A DNA stretch of 64,000 bases from Agrobacterium leguminum (GCF_015704895.1 NZ_JADQWB010000012.1:1-64000); one strand, 5' to 3'; shown: positions 24,911 through 34,694, counted from the stretch's first letter. Made by a program: numbers and translations. The notes: generated by a model not told the origin, from the letters alone.

Positions 24911-26371
24911 CTAAAGATAAGGCGAAGCGAGCCACAGGACACGCTCCACAAAACGGACAACGAATGGCCGCGCATTCAGTTCGCTGAGCCGCACGGGCAA
25001 GGCGGTTGCCCGTGCATCCCGGATGCGCTCGCCGATTGTCGCGGCGAATTCCTCATCCATAACTTCGAGATCGATCTCAAAGTTCAATCGCAGCGAACGC
25101 GGATCGAGATTGGAAGAGCCAATGTAGCTCCAGCGCCCGTCGATCACCAGAAGCTTGGAGTGATTGAAAGCCCCCGTCGCCCGCCAGATGCGGCAGTAAT
25201 TCTTCAGCATCTGATCGAATTGCGCCGTCATCGCCCTGTCCACAAGCACCAGATTGTTGCTTTTCGGCACGATGATATCCACCACGACTCCCCGCCTTGC
25301 TGCGGTTATGAGCGCCGAAATAAGCTCCCGATCGGGGAGAAAATAGGGCGACATGATGAGAATGGAGGAGCGCGCAACGGAAAACGCACCCATCAGCATC
25401 TTGTGACTGGTCTCGATGCTCTTGTCCGGCCCGGAGGAGCAGACGCGGGCAACGATCTGCGAGCCCGGCACGCCATCGGGAATGGCAATATCCCAGACCG
25501 GCGCATCCAGAAGCTCCCTTGTCGTGAAGCGCCAGTCCTCCGCCGCGATGGAGAAAAAATCCGATACAACCGGCCCGGTGATCTTGAAATGCGTATCGTG
25601 CGACTGGCTTTCGCCGCCGAATTCCTGGGTGAACCCCTCGCGGATATTCATGCCGCCGCTGAATGCGATGCGCCCGTCCACCACAAGGATCTTGCGGTGG
25701 GTGCGCAGATTGGCATAGGGCAGCCGCAGCCCCATGATGACATTGCCGTTGAAGACATCGCAGACGATGCCCTTTTCCCGGAGCGTCGGCAGGATGCTCG
25801 GCACCGAATAACGCGCGCCCACCGCATCCACCAGCACCCGCACCTCCACGCCGCGAAACTTCGCCCTTTCGAGCGCCGCGACAAAGCGGGCGCCGATCCG
25901 GTCATTGTCGAAAATATATGTTTCGAGAATGATCGACCGCTTCGCCTCGTCGATCGCCTCCAGCATGGCGGCATAGGCGGCATCCCCCGTCACCAGCGGC
26001 TCGATGCCGTTGCCGGTCGTCAGCGCATGGCGCGTCACCCGGTCGCCCAGCGTCTTCATCGCCTCGAAACGGCGTCCGAAACGCGCGGCTATCGTCTCGC
26101 CGCTGGCATCCAGACGCGCCACGCGATCCATGATTTCGTCCTGCATGAAGGACCGCTGCTGCGTGATATTGGACCGGCGAATGCGGTTGATGCCGGCAAT
26201 GGCATAGATGACCGCGCCGACGATGGGCGACAGCACGATGACGCCGACCCAACCGAGCGCGGAGCGGACCTCCTCCTTCGTCATCGTGGCATGCACGGCG
26301 GCCACGGTTCCCATCAAAATCGAGAGAACGGCAAGGATATGCGGCCAATAGGCAATGACGAGATCGAGCAT
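24911..26371 (-). CDS. cls: Cardiolipin synthase, phospholipase-D type
   Basis: This 486-residue enzyme has two N-terminal membrane helices (about 5-25 and 35-58, the latter followed by the family NRIRRS turn). Two HKD motifs follow: THRKILVVDGRIAFSGGMN and NHSKLLVIDGRWSYIGSSN. Bacterial Cls joins two phosphatidylglycerols, or PG with another head-group donor, to make cardiolipin. ATG 26371 begins directly before the first hydrophobic helix; the ORF to 26452 adds a non-membrane leader without support. It probably forms an operon with the EEP-family gene. In Agrobacterium more than one Cls exists, so this may not be the main one. Confidence 0.88.
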   Translation of the reverse strand: MLDLVIAYWPHILAVLSILMGTVAAVHATMTKEEVRSALGWVGVIVLSPIVGAVIYAIAGINRIRRSNITQQRSFMQDEIMDRVARLDASGETIAARFGRRFEAMKTLGDRVTRHALTTGNGIEPLVTGDAAYAAMLEAIDEAKRSIILETYIFDNDRIGARFVAALERAKFRGVEVRVLVDAVGARYSVPSILPTLREKGIVCDVFNGNVIMGLRLPYANLRTHRKILVVDGRIAFSGGMNIREGFTQEFGGESQSHDTHFKITGPVVSDFFSIAAEDWRFTTRELLDAPVWDIAIPDGVPGSQIVARVCSSGPDKSIETSHKMLMGAFSVARSSILIMSPYFLPDRELISALITAARRGVVVDIIVPKSNNLVLVDRAMTAQFDQMLKNYCRIWRATGAFNHSKLLVIDGRWSYIGSSNLDPRSLRLNFEIDLEVMDEEFAATIGERIRDARATALPVRLSELNARPFVVRFVERVLWLASPYL

Positions 26372-26596
26372 GGTACAACTATAGAGTACTTCGGCAATCT
26401 CGCAATGACAGGCAGGTACCGCTGGCAGAGACAGAGAACCTGACCGCGCCATGCTTTTGCGGGACAGACCCTTGCGGGATTAACGGTGGAAACCGGCCTT
26501 GCGATATGTCATGAGAGCGCATCTTGATCTTTGGGCAGTGGCAAGGCGGGGTGCACTTGCGGGCTTTCTGCCTCGTTTGAAAGCAAGAAGGCCGTG

Positions 26597-27472
26597 ATGC
26601 AGGAAAATACACAGGGCGCCGTCATCGTCATTTCCAGCCATGTCATGCGTGGTTCCGTCGGCAATCGCGCCGCTGTCTTTGCGCTGGAGACACTCGGTTA
26701 TCCCGTCTGGGCGGTGCCCACCATCGTCATGCCCTGGCATCCCGGCCACGGCCCTTCCACCCGCATGCGCTTTCAGGACGACGATTTCGACAAGGCGATG
26801 ACCGACCTCGAAAACGCCAAATGGATCGGCGAGGTCAAGGCTGTTCTGACCGGTTATTTCGGTAGCGCCGCGCAGGTGCGCTCTGTCGCAAGGCTGATCC
26901 GCAATCTGAAGGAAAAGAACCCGTCGCTGATTTACGCCTGCGATCCGGTCATGGGCGATCTGGGCGGGCTTTACATTCCGCTCGAGACCGCCGAAGCCAT
27001 CCGCGATCACCTCATTCCGCTTGCCACGGTCGCCACGCCGAACCGTTATGAACTCGCCTGGATGAGCGGCGCGGAGCTCGAGACCAACAATGCCATCATG
27101 GATGCCGCGCTCGCCCTCGGCCCGCCGAAAATGCTGGTCACCTCAGCCGTGCCGATGATGACGGGCGGCACCGGCAATCTTTATCTCAGCGGCCGCCACG
27201 CGCTGCTTGCCGAACATCGCGCCATCGAGAATGCGCCGAACGGCCTCGGCGACCTGATGTCGGCGCTGTTCCTCGCCCGCCTGCTGGAAGGCATGGATGA
27301 CGAAAAGGCGCTGCAGCTCGCAACCGCCAGCGTCTTCGAAATTCTGGCGCGCACCAAAAAACGCGACATGAATGAATTGACGCTGGAGACGGACTCTTCA
27401 AGTCTCTCCACACCCATGGCCATGGTGCAGATGCGCCATCTCTTGCATCCTTCGCGCAGCAAGCGCAAATAG
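26597..27472 (+). CDS. pdxY: Pyridoxal kinase
   Basis: This 291-residue protein has the ribokinase-like PdxY/PdxK features: an N-terminal VIVISSHVMRGSVGNRAAVFALETLG, then IYACDPVMGDLGGLY, VATPNRYELAWMSG and the NGLGDLMSALFLARLL anion hole with the catalytic aspartate. It phosphorylates pyridoxal for the PLP salvage pathway in the cytoplasm. ATG 26597 follows AAGAAGG. Upstream in-frame codons to 26531 are cysteine-rich and unlike the family. It appears monocistronic, followed by a repeat element. Confidence 0.9.
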   Translation: MQENTQGAVIVISSHVMRGSVGNRAAVFALETLGYPVWAVPTIVMPWHPGHGPSTRMRFQDDDFDKAMTDLENAKWIGEVKAVLTGYFGSAAQVRSVARLIRNLKEKNPSLIYACDPVMGDLGGLYIPLETAEAIRDHLIPLATVATPNRYELAWMSGAELETNNAIMDAALALGPPKMLVTSAVPMMTGGTGNLYLSGRHALLAEHRAIENAPNGLGDLMSALFLARLLEGMDDEKALQLATASVFEILARTKKRDMNELTLETDSSSLSTPMAMVQMRHLLHPSRSKRK

Positions 27473-27476
27473 CGGC

Positions 27477-27579
27477 TAGAGCATGTCCAGGAAAAGTGGC
27501 CCTCGGTTTTCCGTCCGGCAATGCGGCAAAAAAGGAGTTGGAGCGGTTTCGCGGTTCGAAGAAAAGCGAAAATGCTCCA
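27477..27579. repeat. Diverged copy of the family D intergenic repeat (copy 2)
   Basis: TAGAGCATGTCCAGGAAAAGTGG...CGGTTTTCCG matches the order of the element at 17968-18070, with several substitutions. Its second half is different, with AGCGGTTTCGCGG...AAAATGCTCC. It occupies most of the 175-bp gap between pdxY and the carbonic anhydrase gene. Confidence 0.5.
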
Positions 27580-27647
27580 AAGGATTGGTCTTCAACGCAC
27601 CGAGTTCTTCTCTTGATCTCGGTCCAACCACAACGGTACTGCGATAG

Positions 27648-28289
27648 ATGAAAGATTTTCCGGAAACCCTTCTCAACGGCTACAAGAACTTCATGAGCGG
27701 CCGCTACGTCGACGAGCGCGAAAGATACCGCGTTCTGGCCGACACCGGACAGAAGCCGCAGACCCTGTTCATTGCCTGTTGTGACTCCCGCTCCGCGCCG
27801 GAAACCATTTTCGACTGCGGACCGGGAGAGCTTTTCGTCGTCCGCAACGTCGCCAACATGGTGCCGCCCTTCGAGCCGGACGGGCAGTACCACGCCACTT
27901 CGGCGGCCATCGAATACGCCGTTCAGGTTCTGAAGGTGAAGGACATCGTCGTCATGGGCCACGGCCGCTGCGGCGGCATTCAGGCAGCGCTCGATCCCAA
28001 TCTCGAGCCGCTGTCTCCCGGCGATTTCATCGGCAAATGGATGAACATGGTCAAGTCCGCGGCCGAGCAGATCCAGAGCAATGACGTGATGACCGCTTCC
28101 GAGCGCCAGACCGCACTGGAACGCGTTTCCATCCGCAACTCCATCGCCAATCTGCGCGGCTTCCCCTTCGTCAAGGCGCAGGAAACCGCCGGCAAGGTGA
28201 AGCTGCACGGCGCATGGTTCGATATTTCGACCGGCGAATTGTGGGTGATGGACAGCAAAACGGGCGATTTCCGTCGTCCGGATCTGTGA
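27648..28289 (+). CDS. Beta-class carbonic anhydrase
   Basis: This 213-residue enzyme interconverts CO2 and bicarbonate. The zinc ligands C45, H105 and C108 are in ACCDSR and GHGRCGG, and the D46-R48 dyad is present. LFVVRNVANMVPP and TSAAIEYAVQVLKVKDIVV are typical of the plant-type beta branch. It lies alone between two repeat elements. Likely role: supplying bicarbonate to carboxylases and balancing pH at ambient CO2. Confidence 0.92.
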   Translation: MKDFPETLLNGYKNFMSGRYVDERERYRVLADTGQKPQTLFIACCDSRSAPETIFDCGPGELFVVRNVANMVPPFEPDGQYHATSAAIEYAVQVLKVKDIVVMGHGRCGGIQAALDPNLEPLSPGDFIGKWMNMVKSAAEQIQSNDVMTASERQTALERVSIRNSIANLRGFPFVKAQETAGKVKLHGAWFDISTGELWVMDSKTGDFRRPDL

Positions 28290-28301
28290 TTTTCAAAGCC
28301 T

Positions 28302-28416
28302 CGTCACCCCGGACTTAATCCGGGGTCCAGCGCGATCAAGTCCTCGATCGCTAAAAGACTTTCTCCACGGCGCAGACGCGCCGTGGCTGGATGCCGGATC
28401 AAGTCCGGCATGACGG
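28302..28416. repeat. Palindromic mosaic element, family A (copy 2)
   Basis: Three consecutive hairpins can be drawn: CCCCGGACTTAATCCGGGG, then GCGATCAAGTCCTCGATCGC, then the right arm ATGCCGGATCAAGTCCGGCAT, with a CACGGCGC...GCGCCGTG stem in between. The right arm (28385-28416) is identical to the right arm of the copy at 8166-8197. The left arm has been replaced by an ACCCCGG version, so copies are mosaics of exchangeable hairpins. Confidence 0.8.
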
Positions 28417-28446
28417 AAGTGAAATTTTAGCCCGTGGAAAGCGGCC

Positions 28447-29262
28447 TTATTGGCCGTCAATCGCCTTGCCGATGAAGGCAATGGCCTGCTGGTAGACGCT
28501 TGCGGCGTTCCAGCCCTGGATGGCCGCGTAATTCGCCTGTCCCTGCTGATAACCGGCGCCGCGCTGCCAGCCATGGCCGACAAGGAAGTTCGCTGTGGAG
28601 GCCAGCGCATCGGCGCGCGAACCGACGAGATCGATCCGGCCGTCGCGGTCGAAATCCACGCCGTAACGCACGACGTTCAGCGGCAGGAACTGCGTCTGGC
28701 CGATTTCACCATGGGCCGCACCCTTGGCGTTGACGTTCAGCGAACCGCTGCCGACGAGCTTGAGGGCCGCATAAAGCTGCTCGGTGAAATAATCCGAACG
28801 ACGGCAATCGAAGGAGAGCGTCGCCACGGCGGAAAGCGTGTGCTGGTTGCCCATGAAGCCGCCAAAGCCGGTTTCCATGCCCCAGATGGCGAGCAGCGGA
28901 CCGGCCGGCACGCCATAGGCGCGCTCGATGGAAGCAAAGAGAGAAGCGTTGTTCTTCTTCATGGTCTTGCCGCGCGAAATGATCGTCTGACCGCCACGCT
29001 TCTGCATGAACTGTTCGAAGGAGAGCTTGAAGCTGTGCTGGCCGCGATCTGCGCGGATCGTCGCCTGGTTGTAGGAGACGCCGGAGAAAGCACGGTCGAG
29101 CACCGAGGCGCTGACGCCGCGGCCCGCCGCTTCCTGCTTGAAGGCGCCGACCCAGGCATCGAAGCCCGCCGAAGTGTTGCCGCATTGCGCAGCCATAACC
29201 GGCGTCGCTGCCAGAACCGAAACCATGGCCACACCAGCCAGAATTACCTTCATTGCCCGCAT
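28447..29262 (-). CDS. Lytic murein transglycosylase, MltB type
   Basis: This 271-residue protein has a signal peptide (MRAMKVILAGVAMVSVLAATPVMAAQ). The SLT-type catalytic region has E130 in IWGMETGFG, followed by NQHTLSAVATLSFDCRRSDYF and GEIGQTQFLPLNVVRYGVDFD, as in MltB/SltB. It cleaves the glycan strand of peptidoglycan to 1,6-anhydro products in the periplasm. It lacks the C-terminal peptidoglycan-binding domain of larger relatives. No lipobox is visible, so it is likely soluble. The ATG at 29262 is preferred to the TTG at 29265. It is not in an operon with asd; about 214 bp separate them. Confidence 0.9.
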   Translation of the reverse strand: MRAMKVILAGVAMVSVLAATPVMAAQCGNTSAGFDAWVGAFKQEAAGRGVSASVLDRAFSGVSYNQATIRADRGQHSFKLSFEQFMQKRGGQTIISRGKTMKKNNASLFASIERAYGVPAGPLLAIWGMETGFGGFMGNQHTLSAVATLSFDCRRSDYFTEQLYAALKLVGSGSLNVNAKGAAHGEIGQTQFLPLNVVRYGVDFDRDGRIDLVGSRADALASTANFLVGHGWQRGAGYQQGQANYAAIQGWNAASVYQQAIAFIGKAIDGQ

Positions 29263-29476
29263 CAAAATCTGCCTTCGATATCCTTTGGGGAATTTTTCCC
29301 GAGAACCAAACCGTCAATACTGTATGATTCAGGTGCCAAATTGCTTTTTGGCGGCCTAAATTGCCTTTCGGCAGCAAGGCCTGCAAATAAACTGGCCGTG
29401 ATCGTCGCCAATTATGAAACCCGCCTGCCCCACACAGAACAGACGGGTTATACTTAACGAACCTTAAAAAATGGTA

Positions 29477-30511
29477 TCAGGCAGCCGCCTTGCGGGGCTT
29501 GATGAAACCACGATTGATCAAGAGTTCGGCGATCTGGACGGCGTTGAGAGCCGCACCCTTGCGCAGATTGTCGGAAACAACCCACAGGTTGAGGCCGTTT
29601 TCGACCGTCGCATCTTCGCGGATGCGCGAGATATAGGTCGCGTCCTCACCGGCGGATTCAACCGGGGTGATGTAGCCGCCGTTTTCGCGCTTGTCGATGA
29701 CGAGGCAACCCGGCGCTTCGCGCAGGATATCGCGCGCCTGATCGGCGGTGATCTCGTTTTCGAACTCGATATTGACCGATTCCGAATGGCCGATGAAGAC
29801 CGGAACGCGCACGGCCGTGCAGGTTACCTTGATCTTCGGATCGAGCATCTTCTTGGTTTCGGCCAGAACCTTCCACTCTTCCTTGGTGTAGCCATCTTCC
29901 ATGAAGACGTCGATATGCGGAATGACGTTGAAGGCGATGCGCTTGGTGAACTTCTTGGCTTCGACCGGATCGGCCACGAAGACGGCGCGGGTCTGCTGGA
30001 ACAGCTCGTCCATGCCTTCCTTGCCGGCGCCGGAAACCGACTGGTAGGTGGAGACGACGACGCGCTTGATCTTGGCGAAGTCATGCAGCGGCTTCAGCGC
30101 GACGACGAGCTGTGCCGTGGAGCAATTCGGGTTGGCGATGATGTTCTTCTTGGTGAAGCCCGCAACCGCATCGGCATTGACTTCCGGAACGATCAGCGGA
30201 ACGTCCTGATCGTAGCGCCATGCGGAAGAGTTGTCGATGACGACGCAGCCCTGCTGGCCGATCTTCGGCGACCACTTCTTGGAAACATCGCCACCGGCCG
30301 ACATCAGGCAAATATCCGTGTCGGAAAAATCGTAGTTCTCGAGGTTCGAGACCTTCAGCGTGCGGTCGCCATAGGAGACTTCCGTGCCCTGCGAGCGGGC
30401 GGAAGCGAGCGGCACGACTTCATCGGCGGGGAAACCGCGTTCGGCCAGGATATTGAGCATTTCGCGACCGACGTTGCCGGTGGCGCCTGCAATTGCAACT
30501 TTGAAACCCAT
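29477..30511 (-). CDS. asd: Aspartate-semialdehyde dehydrogenase
   Basis: This 344-residue enzyme reduces aspartyl phosphate to aspartate semialdehyde, feeding lysine, diaminopimelate, methionine and threonine synthesis. The NADP fold starts at VAIAGATGNVG, the catalytic cysteine is C130 in NPNCSTAQ, and VSTYQSVSGAGKEGMDEL and RVPVFIGHSESVNIEFE follow. ATG 30511 has an AGAGAG ribosome site. A strong promoter match lies about 255 bp upstream, implying a long leader. Diaminopimelate demand links it to cell-wall growth. Confidence 0.94.
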   Translation of the reverse strand: MGFKVAIAGATGNVGREMLNILAERGFPADEVVPLASARSQGTEVSYGDRTLKVSNLENYDFSDTDICLMSAGGDVSKKWSPKIGQQGCVVIDNSSAWRYDQDVPLIVPEVNADAVAGFTKKNIIANPNCSTAQLVVALKPLHDFAKIKRVVVSTYQSVSGAGKEGMDELFQQTRAVFVADPVEAKKFTKRIAFNVIPHIDVFMEDGYTKEEWKVLAETKKMLDPKIKVTCTAVRVPVFIGHSESVNIEFENEITADQARDILREAPGCLVIDKRENGGYITPVESAGEDATYISRIREDATVENGLNLWVVSDNLRKGAALNAVQIAELLINRGFIKPRKAAA

Positions 30512-30766
30512 GATCAAGCTCTCTTTCTGTCTCTCCTCTTTTTGGTGAGGTGGGAACCCGCATCAGATCGCGGCTTCCTCGATCCCCAGCCAAACCGGGG
30601 AGAGAGCGGTGGCCAGAGACGTTAGACGGTTTTAATCGTCGTTTTGGCCGTAATTCGGGTAGGATGAGAAAGGCGCGGATCATCGCCGGCGGATTGTGCC
30701 GGTCCTTCCATGACGAACATGTCTGCAACATGCATGCGCAAGGTGATGCTCCTTCTTCGCGAGAAG

Positions 30767-30794
30767 CTATTAGAAGGTTTCTTGTTTGTGTCAA
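30767..30794 (-). promoter_or_regulatory. Likely sigma-70 promoter for asd
   Basis: On the minus strand TTGACA (30794-30789) is followed, after 16 bp, by TAATAG (30772-30767). It directs transcription towards asd and implies a leader of roughly 250 nt. A perfect -35 hexamer makes it the best promoter match in this 508-bp gap. I see no convincing gene in the gap. Confidence 0.5.
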
Positions 30795-30813
30795 GAAAAA
30801 AGGCGCGTTTGGA

Positions 30814-30833
30814 GACGTCTTGCGCAAGACGTC
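30814..30833. promoter_or_regulatory. 20-bp perfect palindrome between asd and the MFS gene
   Basis: GACGTCTTGCGCAAGACGTC reads the same on both strands with no spacer. It lies 20 bp upstream of the asd -35 element and about 190 bp before the divergent symporter gene. Length and symmetry suggest a binding site for a homodimeric regulator; the regulator is unknown. Confidence 0.5.
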
Positions 30834-31019
30834 AAATCGGCCTCGCGACATTTTCGGGACGCCTTGCATTAGACTAAAGTCATAATCCGAAAGCATCGCT
30901 CTTATTGCAGTTAATTTTCTGTCACTCTGACACTCCGCGCATTGCACCCTTATGGGGAGTCCGGAGGAGAGAGATGGGCTCCGCAATGCGCCAATTGGGA
31001 CATCTGTGGAGGACAGACA

Positions 31020-32903
31020 ATGGCAGATATTGCAGCCGTGAGCGGCGCCGCCCGTCCAATGACGGGTGAAGAGAAGAAGGTGATTTTCGCCTCTTCTCTC
31101 GGAACAGTCTTCGAATGGTACGATTTTTATCTGTACGGCTCGCTCGCGATCTATATCGGCGCGAACTTCTTCAGCCAATATCCAGAAACGACACGGAACA
31201 TCTTTGCGCTGCTGGCCTTCGCCGCCGGCTTCCTCGTGCGCCCCTTCGGCGCGCTGGTATTCGGCCGTCTGGGCGACATTGTCGGCCGCAAATATACCTT
31301 CCTCATCACCATCCTCATCATGGGCGTTTCGACCTTCCTCGTCGGCGTCCTGCCCGGCGCATCGCAGATCGGCATTGCCGCTCCGATCATCCTGATCGTT
31401 CTGCGCATGCTGCAGGGCCTGGCGCTTGGCGGTGAATATGGCGGTGCGGCAACGTACGTCGCCGAACATGCACCGAACGGCCGCAGGGGTTATTACACCT
31501 CGTGGATTCAGACGACGGCGACGCTCGGCCTGTTCCTGTCGCTGGTGGTCATTCTCGGCGTGCAGTTCGCACTCGGCAAGGAAGCCTTCGCAGCCTGGGG
31601 CTGGCGCATTCCCTTCCTCGTCTCCGTTCTGCTGCTCGGCGTATCGGTCTGGATTCGTCTGAAAATGAACGAATCTCCCGCCTTCAAGAAGATGAAGGAA
31701 GAAGGCAAGACATCCAAGGCGCCGCTCAGCGAAGCCTTCGGCCAGTGGAAAAACGCCAAGATCGCGCTCATCGCGCTTGTCGGTGCCGTCATCGGCCAGG
31801 CCGTCGTCTGGTATACGGGCCAGTTCTACGCGCTGTTCTTCCTGCAGAGCATTCTGAAGGTCGACGGCCAGTCCGCCAATATCATGGTGGCGGCGGCCCT
31901 CATCCTCGGCACCAGCTTCTTCGTCATCTTCGGCTGGCTTTCCGACAAGATCGGCCGCAAGCCGATCATCATGGCCGGTCTCATCCTTGCCATGCTGACC
32001 TACTTCCCGCTGTTCAAGGCACTGACATGGGCCGGCAACCCGGCGCTTGCACAAGCCCAGTCCAGCGTTCGCGCCACCGTGACCGCAGCCCCCGGCGACT
32101 GCAAGTTCCAGTTCAACCCGACCGGCACGGCGAAATTCACCACATCCTGCGATATCGCCACCTCGTTCCTGACGCGCAACTCCGTTCCCTATGACGTGGT
32201 TGCAGGAGCAGCCGGTCAGCCGGCCAGCATCAAGATCGGCGATGCGACCATCGCCAGCTACGACGCGGCCGCCGCCGGCGCGGATGCGGCAGCCAAGGAC
32301 AAGGCCTTCCAGAAGCAGGTCAACATGGCGCTTCACGATGGCGGCTACCCGCTGGTGCGCGGCGCGGCGCAGGTGCCGGACGCGAAACTGGATGCCTTCA
32401 TTGCCGCAAACCCGGAGCTTAACCTCAATGCGGAGGCCGTTCGCGCTGCCGACAAGAAGATGGTCGCGACCGACAAGCTGGTGGCGGACAAGCTACTGAC
32501 ACCGGCAGAAGCCGCTGGTGCCGCGGAAATGGCCGTCTACACCGTAGCCGGCGGCGGCACCTTCTCCATGGTGGCCGATCCGGCCGCCGTGAACTGGGTC
32601 GTCATCATCGCGGTCCTGACCGTCCTCGTCATCTACGTGACGATGGTTTACGGCCCGATCGCGGCCCTGCTGGTCGAACTGTTCCCGACCCGCATCCGCT
32701 ACTCCGGCATGTCGCTGCCATACCACATCGGTAACGGCTGGTTCGGCGGCCTTCTGCCCGCCACCGCCTTTGCGATGAGCGCGGCGAAAGGCGACATCTA
32801 TTACGGCCTCTGGTACCCGATCATCTTCGCAGGCATCACACTGGTCGTCGGCCTGCTGTTCCTGCCGGAAACCAAGGATCGCGATATCCACGCCATGGAT
32901 TGA
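31020..32903 (+). CDS. MHS-type MFS metabolite/H+ symporter with a large extra periplasmic domain
   Basis: This 627-residue transporter is about 180-200 residues longer than typical MHS symporters (ProP, KgtP, ShiA). The start (IFASSLGTVFEWYDFYLYG), the RPFGALVFGRLGDIVGRK motif A, GLALGGEYGGAATYVAEHAP and the second motif GWLSDKIGRKPII are standard. After the helix ending near residue 337, residues about 338-525 form a hydrophilic, Ala/Asp-rich insert with two cysteines (C361, C377) before the last helices resume (VNWVVIIAVLTV...LVELFPTRIRYSGMSLPYHIGNG). ATG 31020 is preceded by GGAGGACAGAC. The substrate is unknown, probably an organic acid or osmolyte. Confidence 0.88.
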   Translation: MADIAAVSGAARPMTGEEKKVIFASSLGTVFEWYDFYLYGSLAIYIGANFFSQYPETTRNIFALLAFAAGFLVRPFGALVFGRLGDIVGRKYTFLITILIMGVSTFLVGVLPGASQIGIAAPIILIVLRMLQGLALGGEYGGAATYVAEHAPNGRRGYYTSWIQTTATLGLFLSLVVILGVQFALGKEAFAAWGWRIPFLVSVLLLGVSVWIRLKMNESPAFKKMKEEGKTSKAPLSEAFGQWKNAKIALIALVGAVIGQAVVWYTGQFYALFFLQSILKVDGQSANIMVAAALILGTSFFVIFGWLSDKIGRKPIIMAGLILAMLTYFPLFKALTWAGNPALAQAQSSVRATVTAAPGDCKFQFNPTGTAKFTTSCDIATSFLTRNSVPYDVVAGAAGQPASIKIGDATIASYDAAAAGADAAAKDKAFQKQVNMALHDGGYPLVRGAAQVPDAKLDAFIAANPELNLNAEAVRAADKKMVATDKLVADKLLTPAEAAGAAEMAVYTVAGGGTFSMVADPAAVNWVVIIAVLTVLVIYVTMVYGPIAALLVELFPTRIRYSGMSLPYHIGNGWFGGLLPATAFAMSAAKGDIYYGLWYPIIFAGITLVVGLLFLPETKDRDIHAMD

Positions 32904-32928
32904 GCCATACCCTGTTTGACATTTTCGG

Positions 32929-32957
32929 AACCCGGCGCTGAAGCGCCGGGTTCTTTT
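32929..32957 (+). terminator. Rho-independent terminator after the MFS gene
   Basis: AACCCGGCGCT pairs with AGCGCCGGGTT across a very tight turn, followed by CTTTT. It lies 26 bp past the stop codon. Confidence 0.85.
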
Positions 32958-33100
32958 ATTGCGCAGTACGTCCGCATATCGAACAAGACTGTCGCAGCGG
33001 GCTGTCATTCCGTCGCAGGCAAGACAAAATCAATATGGAGACAAAGCCCCCCTGAATAGGCTATGACCCCCCTATATTATCAGGCAGAGGGAGAGCCATT

Positions 33101-34675
33101 TTGAGAATCGGGACACCTAAGGAATTATATGAGGGCGAGGCGCGCGTCGGCATGACGCCCGACAGCGCCCAGGCATTGCAGAAACTCGGATATGATTGCA
33201 TTCTTGAAACCGGTGCAGGCAAGGCGGCGGGTTTTTCCGACGACGCCTATCGCGCAGCCGGTGTAACGATCGTCGATAGCGCCGATGCGCTTTACGCCGG
33301 TTCCGACATCATCGCCAAGGTTCGTCCGCCGGAAACGTCGGAGATTGATCGCCTGTCTTCGGACAAGACGCTGATCTCGTTCTTCTATCCCGCCCAGAAC
33401 AAGGACCTTCTGGAGCAGGCGAAGGAAAAGGGCGCAAATGTCATCGCCATGGACATGGTGCCGCGCATTTCCCGCGCCCAGAAGATGGACGCCCTGTCCT
33501 CCATGGCCAATATCGCCGGTTATCGCGCGGTGATCGAGGCCGGCAATAATTTCGGCCGCTTCTTCACCGGTCAGGTCACAGCCGCCGGCAAGGTGCCGCC
33601 CGCCAAGGTGCTGGTCATCGGCGCAGGCGTCGCCGGTCTTGCCGCCATCGGCACGGCCACATCGCTCGGCGCCATTACCTATGCCTTCGACGTTCGCCCG
33701 GAAGTGGCCGAACAGATCGAATCCATGGGCGCGGAATTCGTCTATCTCGATTTCGCCGATCAGCAGCAGGACGGCGCCGCCACCGGCGGTTATGCCGCCC
33801 CCTCCTCGCCGGAATTCCGCGAGAAGCAGCTCGAAAAATTCCGCGAACTCGCGCCGCAGATCGATATCGTCATTACCACGGCGCTCATTCCGGGCCGCGA
33901 CGCCCCGAAACTTTGGCTCGCCGACATGGTGGCGATGATGAAGCCGGGTTCGGTCATCATCGACCTCGCTGCCGAACGCGGCGGCAATTGCGACCTCACG
34001 GTTCCCGACCAGCGCGTCGTCTCAGAGAATGGCGTCATCGTCATCGGCTATACGGATTTCCCGAGCCGCATGGCCACACAGGCCTCGACGCTCTATTCCA
34101 CCAACATCCGCCACATGATGACCGATCTGACGCCCGCCAAGGACGGCAAGCCGGTTCACAACATGGAAGACGACGTCATCCGCGGTGCGACGGTCACCTA
34201 TCAGGGTGAAATCACTTACCCCCCGCCACCGCCGAAAATTCAGGCGATTGCCGCGCAGAAGCCGAAGGAAAGAGCAAAAGAACTCACGCCTGAGGAAAAG
34301 CACGCCAAGGAACATGCGGACTTCAAGGCGCAGACGAAAAGCCAGGTCGGCCTGCTCACCGTCGGTACGGCGATCCTGCTTCTGGTAGGCGCTTTCGCGC
34401 CGGCAAGCTTCATGAGCCACTTCATCGTCTTCGTGCTGGCCTGCTTCGTCGGTTTCCAGGTCATCTGGAATGTCAGCCACTCGCTGCACACACCGCTGAT
34501 GGCGGTGACGAACGCGATTTCCGGCATCGTCATCATCGGCGCATTGCTGCAGATCGGTTCCGGCAACTGGCTGGTGGTGATCCTCGCCTCGCTTTCCGTC
34601 CTGATCGCGACGATCAACATCGTCGGCGGTTTCCTCGTGACACGGCGCATGCTCGCCATGTTCCAGAAGTCCTGA
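33101..34675 (+). CDS. pntA: NAD(P) transhydrogenase alpha subunit (fused PntAA-PntAB)
   Basis: This 524-residue protein carries the NAD(H)-binding domain I (residues about 1-380: [72 protein letters not shown]). A charged linker follows, and then a membrane part with four helices (about 415-520). Many alphaproteobacteria split this subunit into PntAA and PntAB; here it is one gene, as in E. coli. The start is TTG 33101 with a GAGGGAGAG ribosome site. Together with PntB it uses the proton gradient to reduce NADP+ with NADH. Confidence 0.93.
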   Translation: MRIGTPKELYEGEARVGMTPDSAQALQKLGYDCILETGAGKAAGFSDDAYRAAGVTIVDSADALYAGSDIIAKVRPPETSEIDRLSSDKTLISFFYPAQNKDLLEQAKEKGANVIAMDMVPRISRAQKMDALSSMANIAGYRAVIEAGNNFGRFFTGQVTAAGKVPPAKVLVIGAGVAGLAAIGTATSLGAITYAFDVRPEVAEQIESMGAEFVYLDFADQQQDGAATGGYAAPSSPEFREKQLEKFRELAPQIDIVITTALIPGRDAPKLWLADMVAMMKPGSVIIDLAAERGGNCDLTVPDQRVVSENGVIVIGYTDFPSRMATQASTLYSTNIRHMMTDLTPAKDGKPVHNMEDDVIRGATVTYQGEITYPPPPPKIQAIAAQKPKERAKELTPEEKHAKEHADFKAQTKSQVGLLTVGTAILLLVGAFAPASFMSHFIVFVLACFVGFQVIWNVSHSLHTPLMAVTNAISGIVIIGALLQIGSGNWLVVILASLSVLIATINIVGGFLVTRRMLAMFQKS

Positions 34676-34694
34676 GCCGTGTAGGGGACATTCA

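Noticed and set aside
30550..30885. A 111-codon + strand ORF in the asd upstream gap
   Set aside because: Basic low-information translation, no ribosome site, and it overlaps the best asd promoter and the palindrome.
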